Source: CAMBRQ01 sp945870325 (GTDB lineage: Bacteria > Bacillota > Clostridia > Lachnospirales > Lachnospiraceae). From it: 64,000 bases of DNA. A program made the translations under genes and the position numbers. The notes beneath the pieces were generated by a model. The model saw nothing but the letters and a program-made list of their open reading frames with translations, was not told the origin of the DNA and did not search any database. Each line of letters opens with the position of its first letter. Within the stretch, counting starts at the first letter, position 1. Of the stretch, positions 31,484 to 39,941 are shown one piece after another. Location: assembly GCF_050313795.1 (NCBI RefSeq), contig NZ_JBNPMC010000009.1, forward strand, positions 1 to 64,000. Reading direction: 5' to 3'.

Positions 31484-32875
31484 CTACCACTCGAATTTCT
31501 TTGCAAAATAAGTATCCAGATCTTCGATCTTGATTCTCTCCTGCTCCATGGTATCACGGTCACGTACCGTTACTGCTCCATCCTCCTCGGAATCAAAATC
31601 ATAAGTTACACAGAACGGTGTTCCGATCTCATCCTGACGGCGATAACGTTTACCGATATTACCACGCTCATCATATTCGCAGTTATATTTCTTGCACAAC
31701 TGAGTATATACTTTCTCAGCGCCTTCATTCAGTTTCTTAGACAATGGAAGCACTCCAATCTTAACCGGTGCCAGTGCCGGATGGAAACGAAGAACGGTTC
31801 TCTTGTCTCCACCTTCTAATTCCTCCTCATCATATGCACTGCACAGGAATGCCAGTACCATACGGTCTGCTCCAAGTGACGGCTCAATTACATATGGAAC
31901 ATATTTTTCCTTCTTCTCATCATCAAAGTACGACATATCCTGCTTAGATACATTCTGATGCTGTGTCAGGTCATAATCTGTTCTGTCTGCAATTCCCCAC
32001 AACTCGCCCCAGCCAAATGGGAACAAAAATTCTACGTCTGTCGTTGCACGGCTGTAGAAGCATAATTCTTCCGGCGAATGATCTCTTGGACGCAGCTCTT
32101 CGTCTTTGATTCCAAGTGCTTTTAACCAGTCAAGGCAATACTTCTTCCAGTATGCATGCCATTCCAGGTCTGTTCCAGGCTCACAGAAGAACTCTAATTC
32201 CATCTGCTCGAACTCTCTGGTACGGAAGGTAAAGTTACCAGGTGTGATCTCATTTCTAAAAGACTTACCGATCTGGCAGATACCGAATGGAATCTTCTTC
32301 CTGGATGTACGCTGTACGTTCTTAAAGTTCACGAAGATTCCCTGCGCCGTCTCCGGTCTTAAGTATACCGTGTTCTTAGCATCTTCCGTTACTCCCTGAA
32401 ATGTCTTGAACATCAGGTTAAACTCACGAATCTCTGTAAAATTATGTTTGCCGCATGTCGGACATGGAATTTCATGCTCTCTTACAAACGCTTCCATCTG
32501 CTCATGGCTCCAGCCGTCAATGTTATCTCCGATATCAATGCCATGCTCATGTGCATAGTCTTCAATCATCTTATCCGCACGGAAACGCTCATGACATTCC
32601 TTACAATCCATCAACGGATCACTGAAGCCGCCAAGATGACCGCTGGCAATCCATGTCTGCGGATTCATAAGAATCGCACAGTCAACACCGACATTGTATG
32701 GATTCTCCTGTACGAACTTCTGCCACCATGCTTTCTTTACATTATTCTTTAACTCTACTCCAAGATTACCATAATCCCATGTATTCGCAAGACCACCGTA
32801 GATCTCAGATCCCGGATATACAAATCCTCTGGACTTCGCCAATGCTACGATCTTATCCATTGTTTTTTCAACCAT
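31484..32875 (-). CDS. glyS: Glycyl-tRNA synthetase, alpha2 type
   Basis: A class II synthetase of about 463 residues. It contains the DYGNLGVELKNNVKKAWW and WIASGHLGGFSDPL segments, motif 2 (FGICQIGKSFRNEITPGNF) and motif 3 (PSLGADRMVLAFL). The start MVEKTMDKIVALAKSRGF at 32875 follows GAGGAAGAGGAA; the frame extends nine acidic codons upstream. No T-box leader exists in the 70 bases upstream. Confidence 0.95.
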   Translation of the reverse strand: MVEKTMDKIVALAKSRGFVYPGSEIYGGLANTWDYGNLGVELKNNVKKAWWQKFVQENPYNVGVDCAILMNPQTWIASGHLGGFSDPLMDCKECHERFRADKMIEDYAHEHGIDIGDNIDGWSHEQMEAFVREHEIPCPTCGKHNFTEIREFNLMFKTFQGVTEDAKNTVYLRPETAQGIFVNFKNVQRTSRKKIPFGICQIGKSFRNEITPGNFTFRTREFEQMELEFFCEPGTDLEWHAYWKKYCLDWLKALGIKDEELRPRDHSPEELCFYSRATTDVEFLFPFGWGELWGIADRTDYDLTQHQNVSKQDMSYFDDEKKEKYVPYVIEPSLGADRMVLAFLCSAYDEEELEGGDKRTVLRFHPALAPVKIGVLPLSKKLNEGAEKVYTQLCKKYNCEYDERGNIGKRYRRQDEIGTPFCVTYDFDSEEDGAVTVRDRDTMEQERIKIEDLDTYFAKKFEW

Positions 32876-32913
32876 TTCCTCTTCCTCACCTTCTATAATC
32901 ATAATTGTAAATT

Positions 32914-32942
32914 ATTATACAGTTTACCCATTTGGTTTTCAA
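32914..32942 (-). promoter_or_regulatory. glyS promoter
   Basis: Minus-strand TTGAAA (32942-32937), 17-base spacer, TATAAT (32919-32914), immediately after the recO stop. Confidence 0.75.
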
Positions 32943-32945
32943 GTG

Positions 32946-33689
32946 TTATTCCACAATTGTTTCCAGGATTTCCAGTGATTTAAAACGTTTATCCACATAT
33001 GTATCCATATATGCTCCCATAACCTTCCCTAATTGCTCAAGCACTTCTTCCTTCACCACGAATGTATACAGTTTCTCCACCGGAGAACTAATGATATACT
33101 GCATCGTATAAAGTGTAGACGGCAGAAGCCGAACACCGTCCCTCACCTGATATGCACATTCTCCGCACACCAGACCGCCTTTTCTTACACTGAACACCTT
33201 ATCCCTATCTTTATCCCCGCATGTCACACACTCGAACACCTGCGGTCCCTCTCCATTAATACAAATGGATTTCAACTCATATATGTAGCGAACCAGTTTA
33301 TCCGGAATCTTCGGATTCGTCAGCGCTCGCAGCGTCTGATAAAGAAGTTTTAAAAGCGCCGTCTCATTATTCGCTTCTCTTGCATAATAATTCGCCAGAT
33401 CCATAAAATAGAACCCGTAGTATGCGCCCTCCACATCCATCCGCAATTCCGAAAAGTAATTGGAAATAGAGGCCGACACCAGCGTATAAGATGTCCGCCC
33501 CTCATATACAGTAAATTCTCCAAAAGAAAATGGACTTGTCACTCCCATCAGCGCACTGTGCGGTCTTCTTGCACCTCTTGCAAATGCCGCAATCTTTCCA
33601 CGTTCTTTCGTCAGAATTACGATTCGTCTATCAAATTCACCAACAGGTGTCGCTGCAAGCACTATGCCTGTCACTGTAATCTGATTCAC
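32946..33689 (-). CDS. recO: DNA repair protein RecO
   Basis: A 247-residue RecO with the OB-fold N-terminus (ITVTGIVLAATPVGEFDRRIVILTKE...FARGARRP) and a zinc site CX2C-...-CGEC (about 150-180). It loads RecA with RecF/RecR. The start is a GTG at 33689, with AAGGAGACAGACACA ahead of it. It overlaps the small YqzL-like gene upstream and belongs to the era-yqzL-recO operon. Confidence 0.92.
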   Translation of the reverse strand: MNQITVTGIVLAATPVGEFDRRIVILTKERGKIAAFARGARRPHSALMGVTSPFSFGEFTVYEGRTSYTLVSASISNYFSELRMDVEGAYYGFYFMDLANYYAREANNETALLKLLYQTLRALTNPKIPDKLVRYIYELKSICINGEGPQVFECVTCGDKDRDKVFSVRKGGLVCGECAYQVRDGVRLLPSTLYTMQYIISSPVEKLYTFVVKEEVLEQLGKVMGAYMDTYVDKRFKSLEILETIVE

Positions 33690-33807
33690 TGTGTCTGTCT
33701 CCTTCGTAGCAATCCATAACCTGTTTGCAGATTGCCATTCCCTTATAATTAAGATAATCTGTAATCTTTCCCGTTTCCACAAAACGGTTCCAGTATTCCT
33801 GCTCCAT
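33637..33807 (-). CDS. YqzL-like small protein
   Basis: A 56-residue protein starting MEQEYWNRFVETGKITDYLN. The WxxFxxTGxIxxYLxYK pattern is that of YqzL, a short protein conserved between era and recO in Firmicutes. GAGGTGAATTCT precedes the ATG. It overlaps recO by 53 bases in another frame; the C-terminus beyond residue 35 is probably low-constraint. Function unknown. Confidence 0.65.
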   Translation of the reverse strand: MEQEYWNRFVETGKITDYLNYKGMAICKQVMDCYEGDRHSESDYSDRHSACSDTCW

Positions 33808-33823
33808 AGAATTCACCTCATCC

Positions 33824-33919
33824 TCAGTTATTATCATTCTGCAAATGCGTAAACGCTACAGTAAACTTCCCGTCTGCATCTTCTTCACACAATGAAATGA
33901 TAAGGTTAGGTTCTCCCAT
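33824..33919 (-). CDS. Possible 31-residue protein between era and yqzL
   Basis: A short frame starting MGEPNLIISLCEEDADGKFT lies in the 124-base gap after era and ends 17 bases before the yqzL-like ATG. Composition looks protein-like, but the nearest ribosome site (GAAGAGG) is 15 bases away. Low confidence. Confidence 0.25.
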   Translation of the reverse strand: MGEPNLIISLCEEDADGKFTVAFTHLQNDNN

Positions 33920-33931
33920 TCACAGCCAACT

Positions 33932-34828
33932 TTATTCCTCTTCCCGATATCCAAAATTTTTCATCAGGAATTCACTATCGCGCCAATCCTTCTTCACTTT
34001 CACCCAAAGTTTCAGATTTACCTGGCAATCCAGCATTTTTTCAATCTCATACCGTGCGGTGCTGCCAATCTTTTTCAACATATTTCCTTGTTTTCCAATA
34101 ATTATCCCCTTGTGGGAATCTCGTTCGCATATAATCGTTGCATCTATATGCATCACCTTATTCTTCATCTTCATACTGTCAATTGCAACCGCGATTCCAT
34201 GTGGAATCTCATCCTGCAAGCAATGAAGCGCCTTCTCCCGGATCAGTTCTGCAACAATCTGACGCTCCGGCTGATCGGTAACGGTATCTTCATCATAAAA
34301 CTGTGGACCATACGGAAGATATTTCATGACTACCTTCAATAATTCCTCCGTATTATCCCCATTTCTTGCCGATACTGGCACAATCTCCGCAAAATCATAG
34401 ATATCCTTATATGCTGCGATCGCCGGCAGGACATCCTCTTTTTTCACACTGTCAATCTTGTTAATGACAAGAATAACTGGTGTCTTCACCTTCTTAAGCT
34501 GCTTCGCGATATGCTGCTCTCCCGCACCGATGAATGTGGTCGGTTCCACCAGCCACAGAACCACATCCACTTCATTTAGCGTGCGCTCCGCCACATTTAC
34601 CATATATTCTCCCAGTTTATTCTTTGCTTTATGAATGCCTGGAGTATCCACAAAGACAATCTGCCCTTCCTCTGTCGTCAGCACCGTCTGAATACGATTT
34701 CTCGTCGTCTGAGGCTTATTCGACGTAATTGCAATCTTCTGACCGATCAGATAATTCATCAAGGTCGATTTCCCTACGTTTGGTCGACCGATTAATGTTA
34801 CAAATCCTGATTTATAATCCTTTTTCAT
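33932..34828 (-). CDS. era: GTPase Era
   Basis: A 298-residue Era: G1 GRPNVGKST (13-21), G3 DTPG, G4 NKID, and the C-terminal KH domain with the GIIIGKQGNMLKKIG segment that binds 16S rRNA 3' end. It assists 30S assembly. Located upstream of yqzL-like and recO as in most Firmicutes. Confidence 0.96.
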   Translation of the reverse strand: MKKDYKSGFVTLIGRPNVGKSTLMNYLIGQKIAITSNKPQTTRNRIQTVLTTEEGQIVFVDTPGIHKAKNKLGEYMVNVAERTLNEVDVVLWLVEPTTFIGAGEQHIAKQLKKVKTPVILVINKIDSVKKEDVLPAIAAYKDIYDFAEIVPVSARNGDNTEELLKVVMKYLPYGPQFYDEDTVTDQPERQIVAELIREKALHCLQDEIPHGIAVAIDSMKMKNKVMHIDATIICERDSHKGIIIGKQGNMLKKIGSTARYEIEKMLDCQVNLKLWVKVKKDWRDSEFLMKNFGYREEE

Positions 34829-34856
34829 ACACTCTCCTGTTCACTTGGGTCCCCTG

Positions 34857-37778
34857 TTAAAAACTTGTCACAGTTTCGAACAGTTCCTTATCCGCTTCTA
34901 TCTTCTCTTCACTTCCAATCACACACAACTGCTCTGCCTTAAGCATCGCCTCAACCACTCTCGCAAGCCGGCGGATATCATCCTGTCCGGCTTCTAATAT
35001 CTCTCTTCTCTCTTCCTCTATCATCTCTTCTGTCACTTTATTCATATACAGATTCATAGAGCGGTCCCCCTTCGCCGCCGGTGTCATCGGCTGATCAATA
35101 TTACTCATAGTTCCGATAATATACTTGGTCATATCTCTTTCACTTACTGTAAAGTTCTTAAGATAATCCACCACGCCTTCGTATACCTCCACCGTACGCT
35201 TCAGATGCGGATCACGGTAAGATACCAGATAACCCTCGCCAATTCGATTAAAATTGCTCATACATCCATATGCACCGCCTTTGACGCGAATATTCTGCCA
35301 CAGATATTCATAACTTAAGATTACTTTTAATATCTGCAAAGCACCGGAATAAGATGCGCCATTGTCAATGAAGTTTCCGGTTCTTGCCACATACTGAACC
35401 TTAGACGCCGTCTTGAATCCCTCATTCTTCTTCTCGCAATGGATCACGCAGGCAGCCTCTTGTACTACGCCCTTATACAGCCCATTCTTCATACCCTCAA
35501 TCATGGACTCCATATCTTTCAATCCATCTTTCGATGCCGTATAACTAAGCATCATATTATCTCCACGGAACAATCTCTGCGCCAAAGCCTTGAGCATCTC
35601 TACAAGCGTATCCTTCTCTTCCTCAAAATGTTCTTCTATATAAGCAACTTTCTCATAGAACTCGATTCCGCTTGTCATGTCTTTTAACTTCGCAGATGGG
35701 GAATCATAAGACATCGCCCTAAGTGCAGCCGTCGTATGCCCGGAAGACTGGAACTTCATCAAGAGTCTGGATTTTAACATAGCAAGGATCTCTCTTAACC
35801 GCTTGGTATCATCCAGTTTCGATTGTGTCAGTATCTCACTCATCATCTCGAAGGCTATCGGCATCTTATCATACAATGCCTTCGCCTTAATCTCAAATGT
35901 TGCCTTGAACGCTTTTTCCCGTACATGAGTCACATCAGAATATAATTCCAATGACGTTCCGATTCCTCCGGTATGCATATTGATCTCATTGAATAATTCA
36001 CCATATTCATAATGATTCGTATCAATAATCCCCAATACAGACTGCAGGATTCCCACATACGGCAGCATCTCTTCCGTCACACCGGACAAGTCAAACAGCA
36101 CATCCACATAGCCAATCCCATTCGTCTCAATCTCATGGAAGATCATCGGAACACCGCCAATCGTCATCTCTTTATTAATAATCGGCTCAATCTTTCTGGA
36201 AATGTCTTCACGCTTCAAGATTGGAATCCGCTCCACATCTTCTTCCTTATCAGGCGCAGACTGATACTCCGTAAGTGCAATCGTACGCGCCACAAGTAAC
36301 TCTTGTTCCTCCTTACTAAGACTTGCCTTATAAGCCTGAAGCCTTTCGTCTAATTCCCTGTCCATACGAGCCGTACGCCCCTTCTCCGGCTTCACAACAA
36401 CGATAGCACCATGCGTATTATCCAGAAGATACTCCTGGATCAATCTTTCATAATACCCGGTTCCCATCTGTTCTTTTAGAAACTCGAACGTCGCCAGCGC
36501 CTCAATATGCATAAACGGCTGATCATCCGCATACAGCCAGCTGTCCATCATCTGCAAGCCATACATCAGCCCCTTCGGATAGTTGCCAAAATCCGCCTCT
36601 CGGTAACGGAATTCATGATAATTAATTCCCGCCTCTAAAGCCTTCTGATCCATGCCATTCTTCACAGCATCTTTTAACACACCTTCAATGACCTGCACAA
36701 ACTCCTCTTTTTGCTCCACATTGGCATTCTTAGAGATCACAGAAAATATCGGCTGATAGATTCCATTATCATAAGATCCCATAATGTCTTTTCCGATTCC
36801 GGCATTCGTAAGCGCTTTCTTAAGTGGCGCTCCCGGCGCAGACAGAAGCGCATAATCCAGAATCTGGAATGCCAGATACAACTCCCGATCAAGGCTCGTT
36901 CCGATAACTTTGTTATAAGAAAGGAACGTATTGTCCTCTTCAGATTCATCGCTTGCTATCGAATACGGAATCTCTTTTTCTACGATTTGTGCAAATGGCT
37001 TCTGATATTGAATCTCTGAATCTACTTGAATGCGGTCGAAATCTCTCAGATACTCCTTATCAAGCCAGTCCAATTTCTCCTCCATATCCATATCACCATA
37101 TAAATAGATATAACTATTGGATGGATGATAATATGTTCTGTGGAAATCCAGGAACTGCTCATATGTCAGTTCCGGAATCACCTCCGGGTCCCCGCCGGAT
37201 TCATTGGCATAAGAAGTATCCGAGAACAAGGTATTCAGCACCACCCGGTCAAGCACTCCTTCCGGTGAAGAGAACGCCCCCTTCATCTCATTATACACAA
37301 CACCATTGTACTGTAGCTTATCATCTACAGAATCCAACTGATAACTCCATCCTTCCTGACGAAAGATCTCCTCATGCTGGTAGATATTCGGATAGAACAC
37401 CGCATCCATATACACATGCATCAGATTCTGAAAATCCTTGTCGTTACAGCTTGCCACCGGGTAAACCGTCTTATCCGGATAAGTCATCGCATTCAGGAAC
37501 GTATTCAACGATCCTTTCACCAACTCCACGAAAGGATCTTTCGTAGGAAAATTCTTAGAACCGCACAACACAGAATGTTCCATGATATGCGGAACTCCCG
37601 TGCTGTCCTTTGGCGGCGTACGGAATCCAATACTGAACACCTTATTATCATCATCATTCTCTATCAGAAGGACTCTGGCTCCACTCTTCTTATGCCGAAG
37701 CAGATAGCCATATGCCTTGATTCCTTTTAACTCTTCTTCTTTTAGTAATTCATAAGCACTTAAGTCTTTTATACTCAT
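34857..37778 (-). CDS. Zinc metallopeptidase, presequence-protease type (M16C)
   Basis: A 973-residue M16C peptidase of the PreP/insulinase-like family. The inverted zinc motif HxxEH is seen at His64, Glu67 and His68 (PHIMEHSVLCGS), and KGGAYG in the C-terminal half (VKGGAYGCMSNF) is the family substrate-binding segment. It is full length with four expected repeats. No signal peptide, so probably cytoplasmic peptide degradation. It is 28 bases upstream of era in the same direction and may be cotranscribed. Confidence 0.92.
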   Translation of the reverse strand: MSIKDLSAYELLKEEELKGIKAYGYLLRHKKSGARVLLIENDDDNKVFSIGFRTPPKDSTGVPHIMEHSVLCGSKNFPTKDPFVELVKGSLNTFLNAMTYPDKTVYPVASCNDKDFQNLMHVYMDAVFYPNIYQHEEIFRQEGWSYQLDSVDDKLQYNGVVYNEMKGAFSSPEGVLDRVVLNTLFSDTSYANESGGDPEVIPELTYEQFLDFHRTYYHPSNSYIYLYGDMDMEEKLDWLDKEYLRDFDRIQVDSEIQYQKPFAQIVEKEIPYSIASDESEEDNTFLSYNKVIGTSLDRELYLAFQILDYALLSAPGAPLKKALTNAGIGKDIMGSYDNGIYQPIFSVISKNANVEQKEEFVQVIEGVLKDAVKNGMDQKALEAGINYHEFRYREADFGNYPKGLMYGLQMMDSWLYADDQPFMHIEALATFEFLKEQMGTGYYERLIQEYLLDNTHGAIVVVKPEKGRTARMDRELDERLQAYKASLSKEEQELLVARTIALTEYQSAPDKEEDVERIPILKREDISRKIEPIINKEMTIGGVPMIFHEIETNGIGYVDVLFDLSGVTEEMLPYVGILQSVLGIIDTNHYEYGELFNEINMHTGGIGTSLELYSDVTHVREKAFKATFEIKAKALYDKMPIAFEMMSEILTQSKLDDTKRLREILAMLKSRLLMKFQSSGHTTAALRAMSYDSPSAKLKDMTSGIEFYEKVAYIEEHFEEEKDTLVEMLKALAQRLFRGDNMMLSYTASKDGLKDMESMIEGMKNGLYKGVVQEAACVIHCEKKNEGFKTASKVQYVARTGNFIDNGASYSGALQILKVILSYEYLWQNIRVKGGAYGCMSNFNRIGEGYLVSYRDPHLKRTVEVYEGVVDYLKNFTVSERDMTKYIIGTMSNIDQPMTPAAKGDRSMNLYMNKVTEEMIEEERREILEAGQDDIRRLARVVEAMLKAEQLCVIGSEEKIEADKELFETVTSF

Positions 37779-37850
37779 AAACTCCCTATATTCTCCTTTC
37801 TACATACCACTCTTGTTCATCACTGCTGATAATTATACCACTTTTTCCCT

Positions 37851-37880
37851 ATTGAAAAAAGCCCGGAAATCGGGCTTTTT
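37851..37880. terminator. Bidirectional terminator after the NhaC-type gene
   Basis: AAAAAGCCCG (37856-37865) and CGGGCTTTTT (37871-37880) form a perfect 10-pair stem with T-runs on both strands. It ends the leftward transporter transcript and separates it from the M16C gene. Confidence 0.85.
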
Positions 37881-37926
37881 ACTGATATACATAGTGTATT
37901 CATTTATTTGATAAATATTCAACAGG

Positions 37927-39537
37927 TTAGTTATCTGATTTCAACTTCTTGATAACCACCAAAGTACCAATCATCAATACAATTCCAATCGGAAGACAGA
38001 TGAATGCATTCTGCACAAATCCGGCAATCACATATGTAACAAAAGATACTGCCGCAGCTGTTACCGCATAAGGAAGTTGAGTTGATACATGGTTTACATG
38101 ATTACACTGTCCACCTGCCGACGCCATAATCGTGGTATCCGAGATCGGAGAACAGTGGTCTCCGCAAACAGCTCCCGCCATACATGCAGAGATAGAGATA
38201 ATCATCATCGTCTCATTCGTTCCGGCAAATACAGCAACAACGATCGGGATCAGAATTCCGAAAGTTCCCCAGGAAGTTCCGGTCGCAAATGCCAGGAAAC
38301 AGCCTACCAGGAAGATGATCGCCGGAAGCAGATTCACAAGTCCACCTGCCGCAGATTCCATTACACCGGCAACATATTCAGCAGCACCCAGACTGTCTGT
38401 CATAGCCTTCAAAGTCCATGCAAATGTCAGAATCAGGATTGCCGGTACCATCGCCTTGAAGCCTTCCGGAACACAAGACATAGACTCGCCAAACTTCAAG
38501 ACTCTTCTTACTGCATAGAATACAATCGTAATAATGAATGCGAAGAAACTTCCAAGCATCAGTCCTACAGAAGCATCACTGTTAGAGAACGCCTCAACGA
38601 ATCCTGTTCCTCCGAAGAATCCGCCTGTATAGATCATTCCGATTACACAACAGACAATCAGCACAACAATCGGGAATACCAGGTCAATGACTCCACCCTT
38701 GCTCTCATTAATCTCTTCTTCTGCATTCGCATACGGTCTGTCAGGAGTGGTATACAGATCTCCCTTCAGAGCATTAGACTCATGCAATTTCATCGGACCA
38801 TAATCTATATTCATCACAATAATTGTAATCATCATTACAATCGTAAGCAATGCATAATAGTTATAAGGAATCGCTCTAATGAAAATGGAGAATCCATCTT
38901 CACCCTCTACGAAACCAGTAACCGCTGCCGCCCAGGAAGAGATCGGCGCGATGATACATACCGGTGCTGCCGTAGCATCAATCAGGTAAGAAAGTTTCGC
39001 ACGGGATACATTATGCTTGTCTGTAACCGGACGCATAACGCTTCCTACTGTCAGACAGTTAAAATAATCATCAATGAAGATCAGTACTCCAAGCAAAACG
39101 GTTGCAAGCTGTGCTCCTACACGGCTCTTAATATGCACGCTTGCCCAACGTCCGAAAGCAGCAGAACCACCTGCTTTATTCATCATACATACCATAATTC
39201 CAAGAACGACCAGGAACACCAGAATACCAACGTTGTAACTGTCAGATAACACTCCGACAATACCATCCTGGAACACATGCGTAATCGTAGTCTCGAACTC
39301 GAATCCTGAATAGAAGATTCCTCCGATCAGAATTCCGACAAATAATGAACTGTAAACTTCTTTTGTGATCAATGCCAGTACAATGGCAACAATTGGCGGT
39401 ACCAATGCCCAGAATGATGCATACATCTCCGGAACATACTCTGCTGCTTCATCTGCTGCAAATACTGTCATCGAACTGCATGCCAGTATGCACAGAAGAG
39501 TCAGTATGCCCCAAAGAGTTTTTTTCTTTCCTCTCAT
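37927..39537 (-). CDS. NhaC-family transporter, probable lysine transporter (LysW-type)
   Basis: A 536-residue membrane protein with an N-terminal signal-like helix (TLWGILTLLCILACSSMTVFA) and about 12 further helices. It belongs to the Na+/H+ antiporter NhaC superfamily. Marks are GVLIFIDDYFNCLTVGSVMRPVTD, GTSWGTFGILIPI and CGDHCSPISDTTIMAS. A lysine riboswitch in its leader points to lysine, in line with earlier riboswitch-based predictions that NhaC-type proteins (LysW) move lysine. Transport direction is unknown; low lysine should switch it on. Confidence 0.85.
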   Translation of the reverse strand: MRGKKKTLWGILTLLCILACSSMTVFAADEAAEYVPEMYASFWALVPPIVAIVLALITKEVYSSLFVGILIGGIFYSGFEFETTITHVFQDGIVGVLSDSYNVGILVFLVVLGIMVCMMNKAGGSAAFGRWASVHIKSRVGAQLATVLLGVLIFIDDYFNCLTVGSVMRPVTDKHNVSRAKLSYLIDATAAPVCIIAPISSWAAAVTGFVEGEDGFSIFIRAIPYNYYALLTIVMMITIIVMNIDYGPMKLHESNALKGDLYTTPDRPYANAEEEINESKGGVIDLVFPIVVLIVCCVIGMIYTGGFFGGTGFVEAFSNSDASVGLMLGSFFAFIITIVFYAVRRVLKFGESMSCVPEGFKAMVPAILILTFAWTLKAMTDSLGAAEYVAGVMESAAGGLVNLLPAIIFLVGCFLAFATGTSWGTFGILIPIVVAVFAGTNETMMIISISACMAGAVCGDHCSPISDTTIMASAGGQCNHVNHVSTQLPYAVTAAAVSFVTYVIAGFVQNAFICLPIGIVLMIGTLVVIKKLKSDN

Positions 39538-39572
39538 TGTAAATTTCCTCTCTTTTTTCCTTTTATAGTTGC

Positions 39573-39613
39573 AAAAATGCCATGAACAACGCTAGCCGGG
39601 CGCGCTCATGGCA
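39573..39613 (-). terminator. Riboswitch expression-platform terminator
   Basis: On the minus strand TGCCATGA and TCATGGCA (39613-39606 with 39585-39578) close a GC-rich hairpin followed by TTTTTGC. It lies between the lysine aptamer and the transporter ATG, as expected for ligand-induced termination. Confidence 0.75.
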
Positions 39614-39636
39614 TAATCATCTCTTCAAATTCTTAT

Positions 39637-39800
39637 ACTCCGATAGCGCTCCACTGATGTGACAGTCCGCAGCATATTCTGACTACGTCCCAGGAATAAC
39701 TCTTAGGAGATGTCATTCCTTCGGCAGATTCCCCTTTCCCGAATAAGCAGTTTCCCACGCTATCGCTTATTCGTTACTCTTGAAATCCGCACCTCTATCA
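39637..39800 (-). promoter_or_regulatory. Lysine riboswitch (L box)
   Basis: On the minus strand the leader contains, in order, the conserved AGAGGTGCGGATTTCA and GAGTAA, a P2-P3 hairpin region (GAATAAGCG...CTTATTCG), AAAGGGGAATCTGCCGAAG, the P4 region, and the closing GTCACATCAGTGGAGCGCTATC. This matches the L-box consensus. Lysine binding should favour the downstream terminator and shut off the NhaC-type gene. Confidence 0.9.
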
Positions 39801-39823
39801 AGTCTTATTATTCATATAGTACA

Positions 39824-39852
39824 GTTTTATCATGTTTCTTAAGAAATGTCAA
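39824..39852 (-). promoter_or_regulatory. Promoter of the riboswitch-transporter unit
   Basis: Minus-strand TTGACA (39852-39847), 17-base spacer, TAAAAC (39829-39824) with an upstream TG (extended -10). Confidence 0.6.
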
Positions 39853-39888
39853 CAAATGATAGTTTTTTAGCAATATTTCGCGAAGTTT

Positions 39889-39919
39889 GAAAAAGAGCGG
39901 TCGCGTAAGCGACCGCTCT
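39889..39919 (-). terminator. nifJ terminator
   Basis: AGAGCGGTCGC (39919-39909 on the minus strand) pairs perfectly with GCGACCGCTCT (39904-39894) around TTAC, followed by TTTTC. It lies 23 bases after the nifJ stop. Confidence 0.88.
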
Positions 39920-39941
39920 AATATTATCTTAGAACTAATTC

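Noticed and set aside
32876..32945. A T-box leader for glyS
   Set aside because: Only 70 bases separate glyS and recO; a plain promoter is present and there is no room for a T-box.
38089..39249. A 386-codon plus-strand frame opposite the NhaC-type gene
   Set aside because: Composition is Arg/Ser/Asn/Tyr-rich as expected for an antisense shadow; the minus-strand transporter is clear.
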